From Indolivaga macrotermitis (GTDB taxonomy: Bacteria > Bacteroidota > Bacteroidia > Bacteroidales > Dysgonomonadaceae): a stretch of 64,000 bases of DNA. The stretch spans positions 1-64,000 of the forward strand of contig NZ_FQUC01000017.1 of NCBI RefSeq assembly GCF_900128985.1. Direction: 5' to 3'. Within the stretch, counting starts at the first letter, position 1. Every line of letters starts with the position of its first letter. Positions 9,141-18,060 of this stretch are shown in pieces. The notes beneath the pieces are model-generated. The model was not told the origin of the DNA, searched no databases, and was given only the letters and a program-made list of their open reading frames with translations. Position numbers and translations under genes: made by a program.

Positions 9141-10163
9141 ATGTTTCGATTTGCCAATCCCGAATATTTGTATCTGCTATTTTTACTACCAGTATTAATA
9201 GCCGGATTTATATTCTTGAATATACAGAAGCGAAAAGCTGTTCAAAAGTTGGGCAACCTGCAATTGGTTAAGCGCCTGATGCCCGAACTATCACTGAAAC
9301 GTTCTTATCTGAAGTTTTGGCTCGTATTTTCCATATTCGTATTGGGAATAGTTGTACTTGCACGTCCCCAGTTCGGAACAAAGGTCGAAAAGGTCGAACG
9401 TAAAGGTATCGAACTTGTGATAGCTATCGACGTCTCCAATTCCATGCTGGCTCGTGATATTAATCCTGACAGGCTATCGAAGGCAAAACAGATACTAACG
9501 CGGATTATAGATGAACGCAAAAATGACAAAGTAGCAATAGTTGTATTCGCCGGAGAAGCATATGTGCAGCTACCGATGACTACAGATATACAATCGGCTA
9601 AGATATTCCTTGATAATATAAACCCTTCCCTCGTACCTGTACAAGGAACTGTTATAGGAAGTGCTATAAACATAGCCATGAATAGTTTCACCAGTGAAAA
9701 GGAAGTAGATAAATCTATTATCCTTATAACCGATGGAGAAGGACATGAAGATAACGCTGTACAAATGGCTGAACAAGCCGGATCTGTCGGTATTCAGGTC
9801 AATGTGGTAGGTATCGGGTCAGCACAAGGAGCACCGGTTCCCGTTTCGTCGACCAGCAATGAGATGAAAAAAGACAACGAAGGGAACGTGGTGGTATCTA
9901 AACTCAACGAAGAGATGTGTAAGCAAATTGCACAGGCCGGAAAAGGCATGTATGTAAGAGCCGATAATTCGAATAACGCACTAAAAAGCCTTCAGGCTGA
10001 GTTAGATAAATTACAGAAAAAAAATGTTGACGGAGTTACATATTCCGAATACGATGAAAAATTCCAGTTTTTTGCCTGGTGTATGCTTATCCTACTGATT
10101 ATTGAAGTTTGCATATTCGATAAGAAGAACAAAATATTCAGAGGCATCAGGTTATTTAAATAA
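9141..10163 (+). CDS. batB: BatB, membrane-anchored von Willebrand A protein
   Basis: The 340-residue product shares the BatA layout: hydrophobic N-terminal helices (about 9-26 and 58-74), a VWA domain, and a C-terminal helix near 310-328. The metal site reads IAIDVSNSMLARD, with Asn in place of the usual Gly but with Asp97, Ser99 and Ser101 kept, and IILITDGEGHEDN later. BatA and BatB are paralogs, and in Bacteroides they are proposed to form a complex with the TPR protein BatC. The preceding 126-nt gap is one of the larger ones in the operon and has no clear terminator. Confidence 0.94.
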   Translation: MFRFANPEYLYLLFLLPVLIAGFIFLNIQKRKAVQKLGNLQLVKRLMPELSLKRSYLKFWLVFSIFVLGIVVLARPQFGTKVEKVERKGIELVIAIDVSNSMLARDINPDRLSKAKQILTRIIDERKNDKVAIVVFAGEAYVQLPMTTDIQSAKIFLDNINPSLVPVQGTVIGSAINIAMNSFTSEKEVDKSIILITDGEGHEDNAVQMAEQAGSVGIQVNVVGIGSAQGAPVPVSSTSNEMKKDNEGNVVVSKLNEEMCKQIAQAGKGMYVRADNSNNALKSLQAELDKLQKKNVDGVTYSEYDEKFQFFAWCMLILLIIEVCIFDKKNKIFRGIRLFK

Positions 10164-10231
10164 AGGATGTATTCCTTATTATTTCACTATAATACAGACA
10201 TATAATACCTTTAATGATTTTCGAGAAAAAT

Positions 10232-10975
10232 ATGAAACAAATAATTATAGCACTGTTTATATTCATATCCACATCTGCTTTGTTTGCACAAAGACAGGTA
10301 AGAAAGGATATTCGTAAAGGTAACGATGCCTACAAAGAACAATTATATAATGCAGCCGAAGCGAGTTATAAATCGGCTTTAGAGAAAAATGCAGCATCGC
10401 CTGAGGCTATTTATAACTTAGCCAACTCCTATTATAAACAGGGCAACTGGGATAATGCACTAAAAACATATCAACAATATCTGGCAACCGAAAACTCCAA
10501 CCAGACTAAAATGGGTTCGGCCTGGTATAATATAGGTAATACTTTACTACAGAAAAAAGATCTGAAGCAGTCTATGGAGGCTTACAAAAAAGCCCTTCGA
10601 TTAAACCCAAATGATGAAGAAGCACGATATAATCTGGCTACTGTACAAAAAATAATCAAAGATCAGGAAGACAATAAACAAGACCAAAATAAGGATCAGA
10701 ATAAAGACCAGAACAAGGACAAAAACAAAGATCAGAATAAGGATCAGAACAAAGACAAAGACCAAAATAAAGATAAGGACCAGAACAAGGATCAAAATAA
10801 AAATCAGGATCAAAAACAAGATCAACAGCCGCAAATGTCTCAGGAGAATATCCAACAATTGCTAAAGGCAATAGAACAAGACGAAAAAGAGACTCAGGAA
10901 AAAGTCCAGCAAATAAAGGCTGCTGACCGTAAACAGAAGAACGATAATAACAGGAGACAAAATAAAGACTGGTAA
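10232..10975 (+). CDS. batC: BatC, exported TPR protein with Lys/Asp/Asn/Gln-rich repeat tail
   Basis: I choose ATG 10232 over 10214, because it places the signal peptide (MKQIIIALFIFISTSALFAQ) at the very N-terminus; the product is 247 residues. Residues about 30-140 hold TPR repeats (AEASYKSALEKNAASPEAIY, AWYNIGNTLLQKKDLKQSME, YKKALRLNPNDEEARYNLAT). Residues about 144-201 are a low-complexity run of KDQNKDQN/KDK units, and the tail is Gln/Lys/Asp-rich and probably helical. TPR units mediate protein contacts, so BatC likely links BatA/B to other operon products in the periplasm. The repeat tract may be unstable by slipped replication. Confidence 0.93.
   Translation: MKQIIIALFIFISTSALFAQRQVRKDIRKGNDAYKEQLYNAAEASYKSALEKNAASPEAIYNLANSYYKQGNWDNALKTYQQYLATENSNQTKMGSAWYNIGNTLLQKKDLKQSMEAYKKALRLNPNDEEARYNLATVQKIIKDQEDNKQDQNKDQNKDQNKDKNKDQNKDQNKDKDQNKDKDQNKDQNKNQDQKQDQQPQMSQENIQQLLKAIEQDEKETQEKVQQIKAADRKQKNDNNRRQNKDW
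10661..10835 (+). repeat. In-frame short tandem repeat tract inside batC
   Basis: Six- to nine-base units encoding (K)DQNKDQNK and KDKNK repeat about 18-20 times with small variations such as gatcagaataag and gaccaaaataag. Variation between units is mostly synonymous. It translates to a Lys/Asp/Asn/Gln run without frame break. A tract of this sort can change length by slippage, which would alter the linker length of the TPR protein. Confidence 0.85.
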
Positions 10976-11045
10976 TTGTCCGGGCTTAAAAAAATAATTT
11001 TATTGAAAAATTAGCCATCTGATGATTAATTTGTGAAATAGAAGT

Positions 11046-12890
11046 ATGTACGCAATGCAAAAATATTTAGTATTATTCATTTTATCATTACTTAGCTTAA
11101 GTATAAGCTCTCAAGATGTTAGTTTTAGGGCCTCAGCTCCCAATGCCGTTGCCAAAGGAGACAACTTCCGGCTTATGTATACTCTCCGGGGAGGAGAAGG
11201 TAGCAATATAACTATTCCGGAAACCATAAAAGGATTCGATATACTGTACGGTCCTGCCGTTTCGTCCAGCTACAGTACACAGATTATTAACGGAAAAGCA
11301 ACGACCGATTCTTCCGAGTCATACATCTATACATTGACAGCCTCCGAAGAAGGTACATTTACTGTGCCTGCCGCAACAATCAAAGTAAACGGAAAAACTT
11401 ATACATCAAATACAGTACAGGTAAAAGTACTTCCCCCCGATAAAAATGCTCAAAATAATCAACAGGGAGGAAACCGATCGGGAGCACAAGCGTCTGAGTC
11501 TACTTCTACTGCACAAAAAATCAATCCTTCGGATGCATTTATACGTGCAATCGTATCTAAAACGAAAGTATATGAACAGGAAGCCTTTGTGGTTACTTTC
11601 CGTTTCTATACAACTCTACAGGTATCTGAACTCGGAAAAATAGAGTTCCCTGAATTTGAAGGCTTTATGGTCGAAGATCAAGACCTGCCTCCTACCCGTC
11701 AGCTAACTATGGAACATTATAACGGACGGAACTATTATTCGGTAGATCTCCGCCGTACTCTTCTATTCCCTCAACGTTCGGGAAAGATTACTATACCATC
11801 GGGAAAAATCGAAATGGTGTTTAACGTCAGATCAGGTAAAGCTGTCCAGACATTCTTCGGGCCTCAATATGTCATGACCGATGTAAAAAAAGTAATGACA
11901 ACAACTCCGCTTACGATCAACGTTACCCCTCTTCCGGAAACAAAACCTGCTAATTTTTCGAATGGAGTGGGTACATTTACCATGACACCGTCAATCACTT
12001 CAACCAATATCAAAGCGAATGATGCTGTCACTCTAAAACTTGTAATCTCAGGAACAGGAAATATGAAGTTGATCAAGACTCCCGAACTTCAATTACCTAA
12101 AGATTTTGAGACATACGATCCCAAGATAACCAATGATCTGAAATATACAGACAAAGGGCTAACAGGTAGTAAAACCATCGAATACCTGTTTATACCACGA
12201 TATCAGGGTACATACAAGATACCTCCTGTTCAATTAGTGTACTTCGATAATAATTCGAATTCGTATAAAACTTTATCTACACCCGAATATACTCTGAATG
12301 TAGCTAAAGACCCGAATGCCGGACAAAACAGTGCCACTAGTTTTAACAACCAGTCGGAAGTAAAAGTAGAGCAAGACATCAGATATCTGAAAACCGGAAC
12401 TCCGTCTTTATCTAAAGTCGATACATTCCTGTTTGGATCGGTGGTGTACTACCTGTGGTATACCATTCCATTTATATTATTTGTCGTATTCTTCATCCTT
12501 TACCGTAAACAAATAAAAGAAAATGCGGATGTTATCAGGATGAAAACCAAACAAGCCAACAAAGTGGCGGTTAAACGTCTTAAGCTTGCCGGCAAGTATT
12601 TGCAGTCTCATCAAAAAGAACCTTTCTACGAAGAGGTATTGCGTGCGACATGGGGCTACCTCAGCGATAAACTCGTTATCCCTGTAGCTGACCTCAACCG
12701 CGACAACATAGAGCAGGAGCTAACCAGGTTCGGTGCATCGGAAGATCTTATCGATAAATTTATATCTATATTAGATACTTGTGAATTTGCCCGTTATGCA
12801 CCGGCTGAATCTGACACAGCCATGGACGATTTATATAAAGATACAGTAGATGCCATCGGAGAAATGGAGAATCTAAAAGTAAAAAAATAA
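11046..12890 (+). CDS. batD: BatD, periplasmic/membrane aerotolerance protein
   Basis: The 614-residue product starts with a signal peptide (MYAMQKYLVLFILSLLSLSI; ATG 11055 is an alternative start). It continues with three beta-sandwich-like BatD regions (VSFRASAPNAVAKGDNFRLM, DAFIRAIVSKTKVYEQEAFV, FTMTPSITSTNIKANDAVTL), a single membrane helix at about 475-495 (YYLWYTIPFILFVVFFILY), and a cytosolic helical domain. The family is named from the Bacteroides aerotolerance operon; function beyond that is unknown. Low-complexity Ser/Ala/Gln occurs at about 135-160. It lies 70 nt after batC and 10 nt before batE. Confidence 0.94.
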   Translation: MYAMQKYLVLFILSLLSLSISSQDVSFRASAPNAVAKGDNFRLMYTLRGGEGSNITIPETIKGFDILYGPAVSSSYSTQIINGKATTDSSESYIYTLTASEEGTFTVPAATIKVNGKTYTSNTVQVKVLPPDKNAQNNQQGGNRSGAQASESTSTAQKINPSDAFIRAIVSKTKVYEQEAFVVTFRFYTTLQVSELGKIEFPEFEGFMVEDQDLPPTRQLTMEHYNGRNYYSVDLRRTLLFPQRSGKITIPSGKIEMVFNVRSGKAVQTFFGPQYVMTDVKKVMTTTPLTINVTPLPETKPANFSNGVGTFTMTPSITSTNIKANDAVTLKLVISGTGNMKLIKTPELQLPKDFETYDPKITNDLKYTDKGLTGSKTIEYLFIPRYQGTYKIPPVQLVYFDNNSNSYKTLSTPEYTLNVAKDPNAGQNSATSFNNQSEVKVEQDIRYLKTGTPSLSKVDTFLFGSVVYYLWYTIPFILFVVFFILYRKQIKENADVIRMKTKQANKVAVKRLKLAGKYLQSHQKEPFYEEVLRATWGYLSDKLVIPVADLNRDNIEQELTRFGASEDLIDKFISILDTCEFARYAPAESDTAMDDLYKDTVDAIGEMENLKVKK

Positions 12891-12900
12891 TCGGGTACCT

Positions 12901-13677
12901 ATGAAAAGAAAAGCGTATATGAAACCTATAATAACATTTATATTTATTATTACTGCCATATTCGGACTAAAGGCAGAGACTGTTTCTGAACAAGCCATCA
13001 ATGCTTATCAGGACGGAAACTTCCGTAAAGCCATCGAGTTGCTTGAAGGAGAAATAAAGGTTCAGAAAGAACAGGGTAAAGTATCACCCGAATTATATTA
13101 TAATCTGGGTAATGCGTATTTCAGAGTAAATGAAATACCTGAAGCATTACTGAATTACGAGCGCGCATTACTATATAATCCCGGAGACAGGGATACAAGA
13201 CACAATATAGAATATGCTCAGACTAAAATAGAAGATAAGATACTCACTGCTGATAACTTTTTCCTGCAGATTTGGTTCGATGGAATCCAGAATCAAACTA
13301 CCGCAAATAACTGGGCAAAATGGGCTATACTGTTTTTTGTCTTGTTTATTGCTGCATTATTTGTATTCTTTTTCAGTCCTAAATTAAATCTGAAAAAGGT
13401 TGGTTTTTACTCTGCAATAGTCTGTCTGGTCGTTGTTATATTTACGAATATATTCGCTTACCGCCAAAAAAGCCGGATCGAGAATCGTAATACAGCCATC
13501 ATTATGGCCGGATCTGCTCCTGTAGCCAGCGCTCCCAATACTACATCCAAAGAGTTATTTATCCTCCATGCAGGGACTAAAGTTGTGATCAATAAAGTAG
13601 ATGGAAGCTGGTATGAAATTGAAATTGCAAATGGCAGTATCGGGTGGATACAGAAAGATAAATTAGAAATTATTTAG
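12901..13677 (+). CDS. batE: BatE, TPR and SH3-like domain membrane protein
   Basis: The 258-residue product has a signal peptide (possible start at 12919, giving MKPIITFIFIITAIFGLKAE) and TPR units at about 25-115 (AINAYQDGNFRKAIELLEGE, ELYYNLGNAYFRVNEIPEAL, NYERALLYNPGDRDTRHNIE). Two membrane helices follow at about 142-160 and 165-190. The C-terminal region (about 200-258) reads as a bacterial SH3-like domain (HAGTKVVINKVDGSWYEIEI, NGSIGWIQKDKLEII). BatE closes the Bat operon, and its SH3-like tail could bind cell wall or protein partners; that is inference. The next gene starts 3 nt after its stop. Confidence 0.92.
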   Translation: MKRKAYMKPIITFIFIITAIFGLKAETVSEQAINAYQDGNFRKAIELLEGEIKVQKEQGKVSPELYYNLGNAYFRVNEIPEALLNYERALLYNPGDRDTRHNIEYAQTKIEDKILTADNFFLQIWFDGIQNQTTANNWAKWAILFFVLFIAALFVFFFSPKLNLKKVGFYSAIVCLVVVIFTNIFAYRQKSRIENRNTAIIMAGSAPVASAPNTTSKELFILHAGTKVVINKVDGSWYEIEIANGSIGWIQKDKLEII

Positions 13678-13680
13678 CGG

Positions 13681-14418
13681 ATGATTGGCAATGACACAGA
13701 AGCTGAGCGTTTTGTAGAAGGGATATTACCTTATGAAAGGGATGCTTTTTTATGGTTGAATGAAGTTGTACACAATATATTCTGGGACAGCTTTATGTGG
13801 ATATACAGCGGCAAAATTACCTGGGTGCCGCTAGTTATTGTCGCTCTATTTGTATTTATTTACAAAGTAAAATGGAAAGAAGCCGCTATCCTGATATTCT
13901 GTATGGTATTGTTAGCTACACTATGTGACCAGTTATCGGCAGGAGTCGTAAAACATATATTCGAGCGGTTACGCCCCACGCATCATCCTGATTTTAAAGA
14001 CTTCGTGATCATTGTAAACGATTACCGTGGCGGACGTTTCGGTTTCGTATCAGCACATGCTACCAATGGCTTTGGTGTGGCAACTTTTCTTGCATTGGTA
14101 TTCAAGTACAGGCGATTCACCTGCGTTATTTTCTCATGGGCACTTATTACAGCATATTCACGCATATATCTGGGAGTTCATTTTATCTCCGATATTATCG
14201 GAGGGATGATTCTTGGTTCTATACTTGGATTTCTGGTTTATCTGCTCTTTCAGTTTTGCCGTATCAAAATACTGCATCACACGCCTGAGCAACTACGTAT
14301 TCCCCTATTTTCGAGGCTAAGGGCAAACATTCTCTGCCTGACAATTGTTATCATTGTAATAACAATTTTTATAATAAGTCTACTCAACTTTATATTCGGT
14401 TTTAGTTGGTTCTTTTAA
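13681..14418 (+). CDS. PAP2-family membrane phosphatase
   Basis: The 245-residue integral membrane protein has six or so hydrophobic helices and all three PAP2 motifs: KHIFERLRP (K91, R98, P99), SAHA (S124, H126, where most members have PSGH), and SRIYLGVHFISD (S160, R161, H167, D171). PAP2 enzymes remove phosphate from lipid pyrophosphates or phosphates, such as undecaprenyl pyrophosphate or lipid A. The sequence does not show which. It begins 3 nt after the batE stop, so translation is probably coupled to the operon. No terminator is evident downstream until the small helix-turn-helix gene. Confidence 0.9.
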   Translation: MIGNDTEAERFVEGILPYERDAFLWLNEVVHNIFWDSFMWIYSGKITWVPLVIVALFVFIYKVKWKEAAILIFCMVLLATLCDQLSAGVVKHIFERLRPTHHPDFKDFVIIVNDYRGGRFGFVSAHATNGFGVATFLALVFKYRRFTCVIFSWALITAYSRIYLGVHFISDIIGGMILGSILGFLVYLLFQFCRIKILHHTPEQLRIPLFSRLRANILCLTIVIIVITIFIISLLNFIFGFSWFF

Positions 14419-14476
14419 AAGGATTAATTAACTTTAATGCAACTATCTTTTAGTGTTGACCTTAATATATTCATTT

Positions 14477-14731
14477 ATGACGAAAACGATTGAATACAAT
14501 GAGCTTCGTAAGATTAAAGACAGATTGCCTGATGGTAGTATACACCAGATTGCAGAGAAGCTGAATTTATCTGTTGAGACTGTTCGCAACTATTTTGGCG
14601 GACATGACTATAAGAAGGGCGAGAGTTGTGGTATTCATATTGAATCAGGTCCTTATGGAGGAATTGTTTCTTTAGATGATACCCGTATTCTCGATATGGC
14701 TTTAGAGATGTTAAATGCTGAAAAAAACTAA
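14477..14731 (+). CDS. Small helix-turn-helix protein
   Basis: I start at ATG 14477, because the upstream in-frame start is a GTG (14453) followed by non-conserved hydrophobic residues. The 84-residue product holds a likely DNA-binding helix-turn-helix at about 22-44 (SIHQIAEKLNLSVETVRNYF), then a short glycine-rich segment (GIHIESGPYGGIVSLDD). Small proteins of this type are encoded in many Bacteroidetes, and I know of no assigned target. It is followed 9 nt later by the universal stress protein gene, so the two are probably cotranscribed. Confidence 0.7.
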   Translation: MTKTIEYNELRKIKDRLPDGSIHQIAEKLNLSVETVRNYFGGHDYKKGESCGIHIESGPYGGIVSLDDTRILDMALEMLNAEKN

Positions 14732-14740
14732 AAAAGAATT

Positions 14741-15859
14741 ATGAGCGATAAATTGGTTACACTTGCCATACATACCGAAACTAAGGCTAGAATATTGAAA
14801 ACAGTACTCGAAAGTGAAAAAATCGATGTTACTGTCGAAAATGTAGGTAGTAATGATAGCAACCAGCCGACAGGGGTGCGCTTAAAGATTAAAGAGTCGG
14901 ATTTACCGAGAGCCTTAAATATAGTAGAAAGTCGTAACTTATTTAGCTACAGTGAACCTGAAACTTACAAAACAGATGACGGGCGTAGAAGAATTTTAGT
15001 GCCTGTCGATTTTTCCGATTATTCCCTCAAAGCTTGCCAGATAGCTTTCAATTTAGCAAAAGAAATAGATGCTAAAGTCAAAATTCTTCACGTATATTTC
15101 AACCCTTATTACCCAACAGCATTACCAATGGCTGAGGCTTTTGCCTATCAGGGTAAGGAGGAAGCCGATTTTCAGAATATACTAGACAGGGTTAATAAAG
15201 ATATTCAAAGATTATGCAATAAAATAGATGAGAAAATTGCTGATAAAGAATTTCCCTCCATCAATTATTCTTATGTTCTGAAAGAAGGATTACCCGAAGA
15301 AGAGATTGTGGCATTCGCCAAAGATTATAAGCCCGCTTTGATTGTTATGGGCACAAGAGGTAAAAATCAGAAAAGTGCCGACTTGATCGGAAGTGTTACC
15401 GCGGAAGTCATAGAGATGACCGAGATTCCAATATTGGCAATACCTGAGGAAACGTCGTTTAATGATTTCAAACAAGTAAAAAATATTTCTTTTCTCACAA
15501 ACTTTAGTCAACGGGATTTAGTATCATTTGCCGGAATGATGGACTTCTTCAAAACGTACAATGTAAAAATCCATATGACTCATATTGAGGACAAGACAAC
15601 AGATAAATGGTCTGTTATTAAACTCGAAGGAATCCAGTCTTATTTCAATAAGCAATATCCGAATATCTCAATAGACTACAAGCTTATAAGCGGACAAGAT
15701 GCTATCACAGCGATGGATAGCTTTGTACACGAATCCAAGATCGAACTGATTGCACTAACTACCGCTAAGAGAAATATTTTCTCTCGAATGTTCAAACCAA
15801 GTGTATCACGCAAAATGTTATTTCAACTTGATACTCCTTTGTTTGTTTTACGTGGATAA
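14741..15859 (+). CDS. Universal stress protein with DUF2007-like N-terminus and two Usp domains
   Basis: The 372-residue product has three parts. Residues 1-70 (LVTLAIHTETKARILKTVLE, LPRALNIVES) look like the DUF2007 signal-transducing fold. Residues about 83-225 are a Usp domain (RRILVPVDFSDYSLKACQIA, with the nucleotide-binding motif GTRGKNQKSADLIGSVTAEV). The last 140 residues are a second, more divergent Usp domain (NISFLTNFSQRDLVSFAGMM), without a clear ATP motif. Usp proteins bind ATP or small ligands and act in stress responses. The fusion to a DUF2007-like domain points to a sensor role. A stem-loop at 15894 follows. Confidence 0.85.
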   Translation: MSDKLVTLAIHTETKARILKTVLESEKIDVTVENVGSNDSNQPTGVRLKIKESDLPRALNIVESRNLFSYSEPETYKTDDGRRRILVPVDFSDYSLKACQIAFNLAKEIDAKVKILHVYFNPYYPTALPMAEAFAYQGKEEADFQNILDRVNKDIQRLCNKIDEKIADKEFPSINYSYVLKEGLPEEEIVAFAKDYKPALIVMGTRGKNQKSADLIGSVTAEVIEMTEIPILAIPEETSFNDFKQVKNISFLTNFSQRDLVSFAGMMDFFKTYNVKIHMTHIEDKTTDKWSVIKLEGIQSYFNKQYPNISIDYKLISGQDAITAMDSFVHESKIELIALTTAKRNIFSRMFKPSVSRKMLFQLDTPLFVLRG

Positions 15860-15893
15860 AATTCAGAAACCCATATTTTGACGAAAACGATAT

Positions 15894-15933
15894 AGAGCCA
15901 CCAAATCCGGGATTTCCGGATTTGGATGGTTCT
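15894..15933. terminator. Strong stem-loop between the Usp and DPP III genes
   Basis: A long hairpin: arm AGAGCCACCAAATCCGG at 15894-15910 and CCGGATTTGG plus ATGGTTCT at 15916-15933, loop GATTT, with one bulged T and one G:T pair. No T-tract follows on either strand (AAATCATT on plus), so it is not a textbook terminator and could instead mark RNA processing. Confidence 0.5.
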
Positions 15934-15990
15934 AAATCATTATATAGACTCAGAAATATCTAAATAATTATATATTAATCAATAACTTCA

Positions 15991-18051
15991 ATGAAAAAGA
16001 CTATAGTAATGGCTATAACAGGATTATCGGTTATTTTGGGAGGATGTAAAAGCGAAAAACCAAAAGATACCGTAGCTCAAGAAGACAACTTCACATATGA
16101 GGTCGATGCATTTGCCGATCTGCAAATATTACGGTATAAGGTTCCAGAGTTCGAATCTCTCAGTTTGCAACAAAAAGAGATGATCTATTACCTCTCGCAG
16201 GCTGCTATCGAAGGACGTGATATCTTATTCGATCAAAATAATAAGTACAATCTGGCTATACGCCGTACACTCGAAGCCATTTACGAAAACTATCAGGGAG
16301 AGAAGACCTCCAACGACTACAAAGAGTTTGAAGTATATCTGAAACGTGTTTGGTTCTCAAATGGTATACATCACCATTATGGTGAAGAGAAATTCCTGCC
16401 CGGATTTTCGAAAGAGTTCTTCGAAACTCAGGTTAAGGCTCTGCCTGCCGACAAAGTTCCGGTAAAAGCCGGTCAATCTATCGACGATTTCTTCAAGATG
16501 ATTGAACCTGTAATGTTCGATCCGGGAGTTATGGCTAAAAAGGTAAATCAGGCTGACGGTGTAGACCTCATTAAAACTTCAGCTAACAATTATTATGGTG
16601 AAGGAGTATCACAGAATGAAGTAGAAACATTCTATGCTAAAATGAAGAATCCGAACGATACTACACCCATTATGTTCGGAATGAACAGTCGCTTAGTAAA
16701 AGAAAACGGACAACTGGTTGAAAAAGTTTGGAAAGTAGGTGGACTTTACTCACCTGCAATCGAACGTGTAATAGGATGGCTCGAGAAAGCAAAAGCTGTC
16801 GCAGAAAACGATGCTCAAAAGAAAGTGATAGATAAACTTGTTTCGTTCTATACGACTGGTGATCTGAAAACCTTCGATAACTATGCTATTGCGTGGGTAC
16901 AAGATTCTTTATCGAGAGTAGACTTTGTCAATGGTTTTACCGAAAGCTATGGTGATCCGTTAGGTATGAAGGCCAGCTGGGAATCGGTTGTAAACTTCAA
17001 AAACGTAGAAGCAACCAAACGTACCGAAACTATCAGCTCAAATGCACAATGGTTTGAAGACAACTCTCCTGTTAATCCCCGATTCAGAAAAGAGAAAGTA
17101 AAAGGAGTTACTGCTAAGGTAATCACAGTTGCTCAATTAGGTGGTGATTGCTACCCTTCTACTCCTATTGGTATCAACCTACCTAATTCTAACTGGATCC
17201 GTAAAGATTACGGCTCTAAGTCAGTAACCATAGAGAATATCATGGAAGCATACGATAAGGCCGCAGAACATAGCGGATTCAGCGAAGAATTCGTTTGGTC
17301 TAAGACTGAGCTCGACTTGCTGCATAACTATGGATTTATAACAGATATCCTTCATACCGACCTACATGAGATATTAGGACATGGATCAGGACAATTACTT
17401 CCCGGTGTAGACCCTGATGCGCTTAAAGCTTACGGTTCAACAATAGAAGAAGCACGTGCCGACTTATTTGGTCTTTACTACTTACCTGACGCTAAATTAG
17501 TAGAACTAGGTATCACTCCTGATGCCGAGGCTTACAAAGCAGAGTACTATCGCTTTATGATGAACGGTCTTATGACTCAGCTAACCCGTATCGAACCCGG
17601 TAAAAATGTAGAAGAAGCACATATGCGCAACCGTCAACTAATAGCACGTTGGACTTACGAAAAAGGAAAGGCTGAAAACGTTGTCGAATTTAAGGAACGT
17701 GATGGCAAAACATTTGTCGTTGTTAACGATTATGCAAAGCTACGTAATCTATTCGGTCAACTTCTGGCTGAAATACAACGGGTAAAATCGGAGGGTGATT
17801 TTAACGGAGCCAAAAACCTTGTAGAAAACTTCGGTGTTAAAGTTGATCCAAAACTTCACAACGAAGTGCTGGCACGTTACAAAGCATTGAATCTGAAACC
17901 ATACAAAGGTTTTATCAATCCTGTATATGAATTGGTGAAAGATAAAGACGGAAAAGTTACCGATGTGAAAATATCTTATACAGAAGGATATACAGAGCAA
18001 ATGTTGAGATATGCAAAAGAATTCTCGATATTACCGACTTACAACGATTAA
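15991..18051 (+). CDS. Dipeptidyl-peptidase III lipoprotein (family M49)
   Basis: The 686-residue product starts with a lipoprotein signal (MKKTIVMAITGLSVILGGC, lipobox LGGC with Cys19). It carries the M49 zinc signatures HEILGH (459-464) and EEARAD (486-491). Dipeptidyl-peptidase III enzymes release dipeptides from the N-termini of oligopeptides. Eukaryotic members are cytosolic, while Bacteroidetes forms such as this one carry lipoprotein leaders and probably act in the periplasm or at a membrane. Length is normal for the bacterial group. Two hairpins follow, at 18061 and 18103. Regulation is not visible. Confidence 0.93.
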   Translation: MKKTIVMAITGLSVILGGCKSEKPKDTVAQEDNFTYEVDAFADLQILRYKVPEFESLSLQQKEMIYYLSQAAIEGRDILFDQNNKYNLAIRRTLEAIYENYQGEKTSNDYKEFEVYLKRVWFSNGIHHHYGEEKFLPGFSKEFFETQVKALPADKVPVKAGQSIDDFFKMIEPVMFDPGVMAKKVNQADGVDLIKTSANNYYGEGVSQNEVETFYAKMKNPNDTTPIMFGMNSRLVKENGQLVEKVWKVGGLYSPAIERVIGWLEKAKAVAENDAQKKVIDKLVSFYTTGDLKTFDNYAIAWVQDSLSRVDFVNGFTESYGDPLGMKASWESVVNFKNVEATKRTETISSNAQWFEDNSPVNPRFRKEKVKGVTAKVITVAQLGGDCYPSTPIGINLPNSNWIRKDYGSKSVTIENIMEAYDKAAEHSGFSEEFVWSKTELDLLHNYGFITDILHTDLHEILGHGSGQLLPGVDPDALKAYGSTIEEARADLFGLYYLPDAKLVELGITPDAEAYKAEYYRFMMNGLMTQLTRIEPGKNVEEAHMRNRQLIARWTYEKGKAENVVEFKERDGKTFVVVNDYAKLRNLFGQLLAEIQRVKSEGDFNGAKNLVENFGVKVDPKLHNEVLARYKALNLKPYKGFINPVYELVKDKDGKVTDVKISYTEGYTEQMLRYAKEFSILPTYND

Positions 18052-18060
18052 GTAATTACA

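Noticed and set aside
10661-10835. Short tandem repeats that could look like a CRISPR array
   Set aside because: Units are 6-9 bases without spacers and read in frame through batC as a Lys/Asp/Asn/Gln run, so it is a coding low-complexity tract.
4897-13677. The MoxR plus VWA genes as a phage-defence ternary system
   Set aside because: The full set of batA to batE with a DUF58 protein is present in the usual order of the Bacteroides aerotolerance operon, with no effector-like nuclease.
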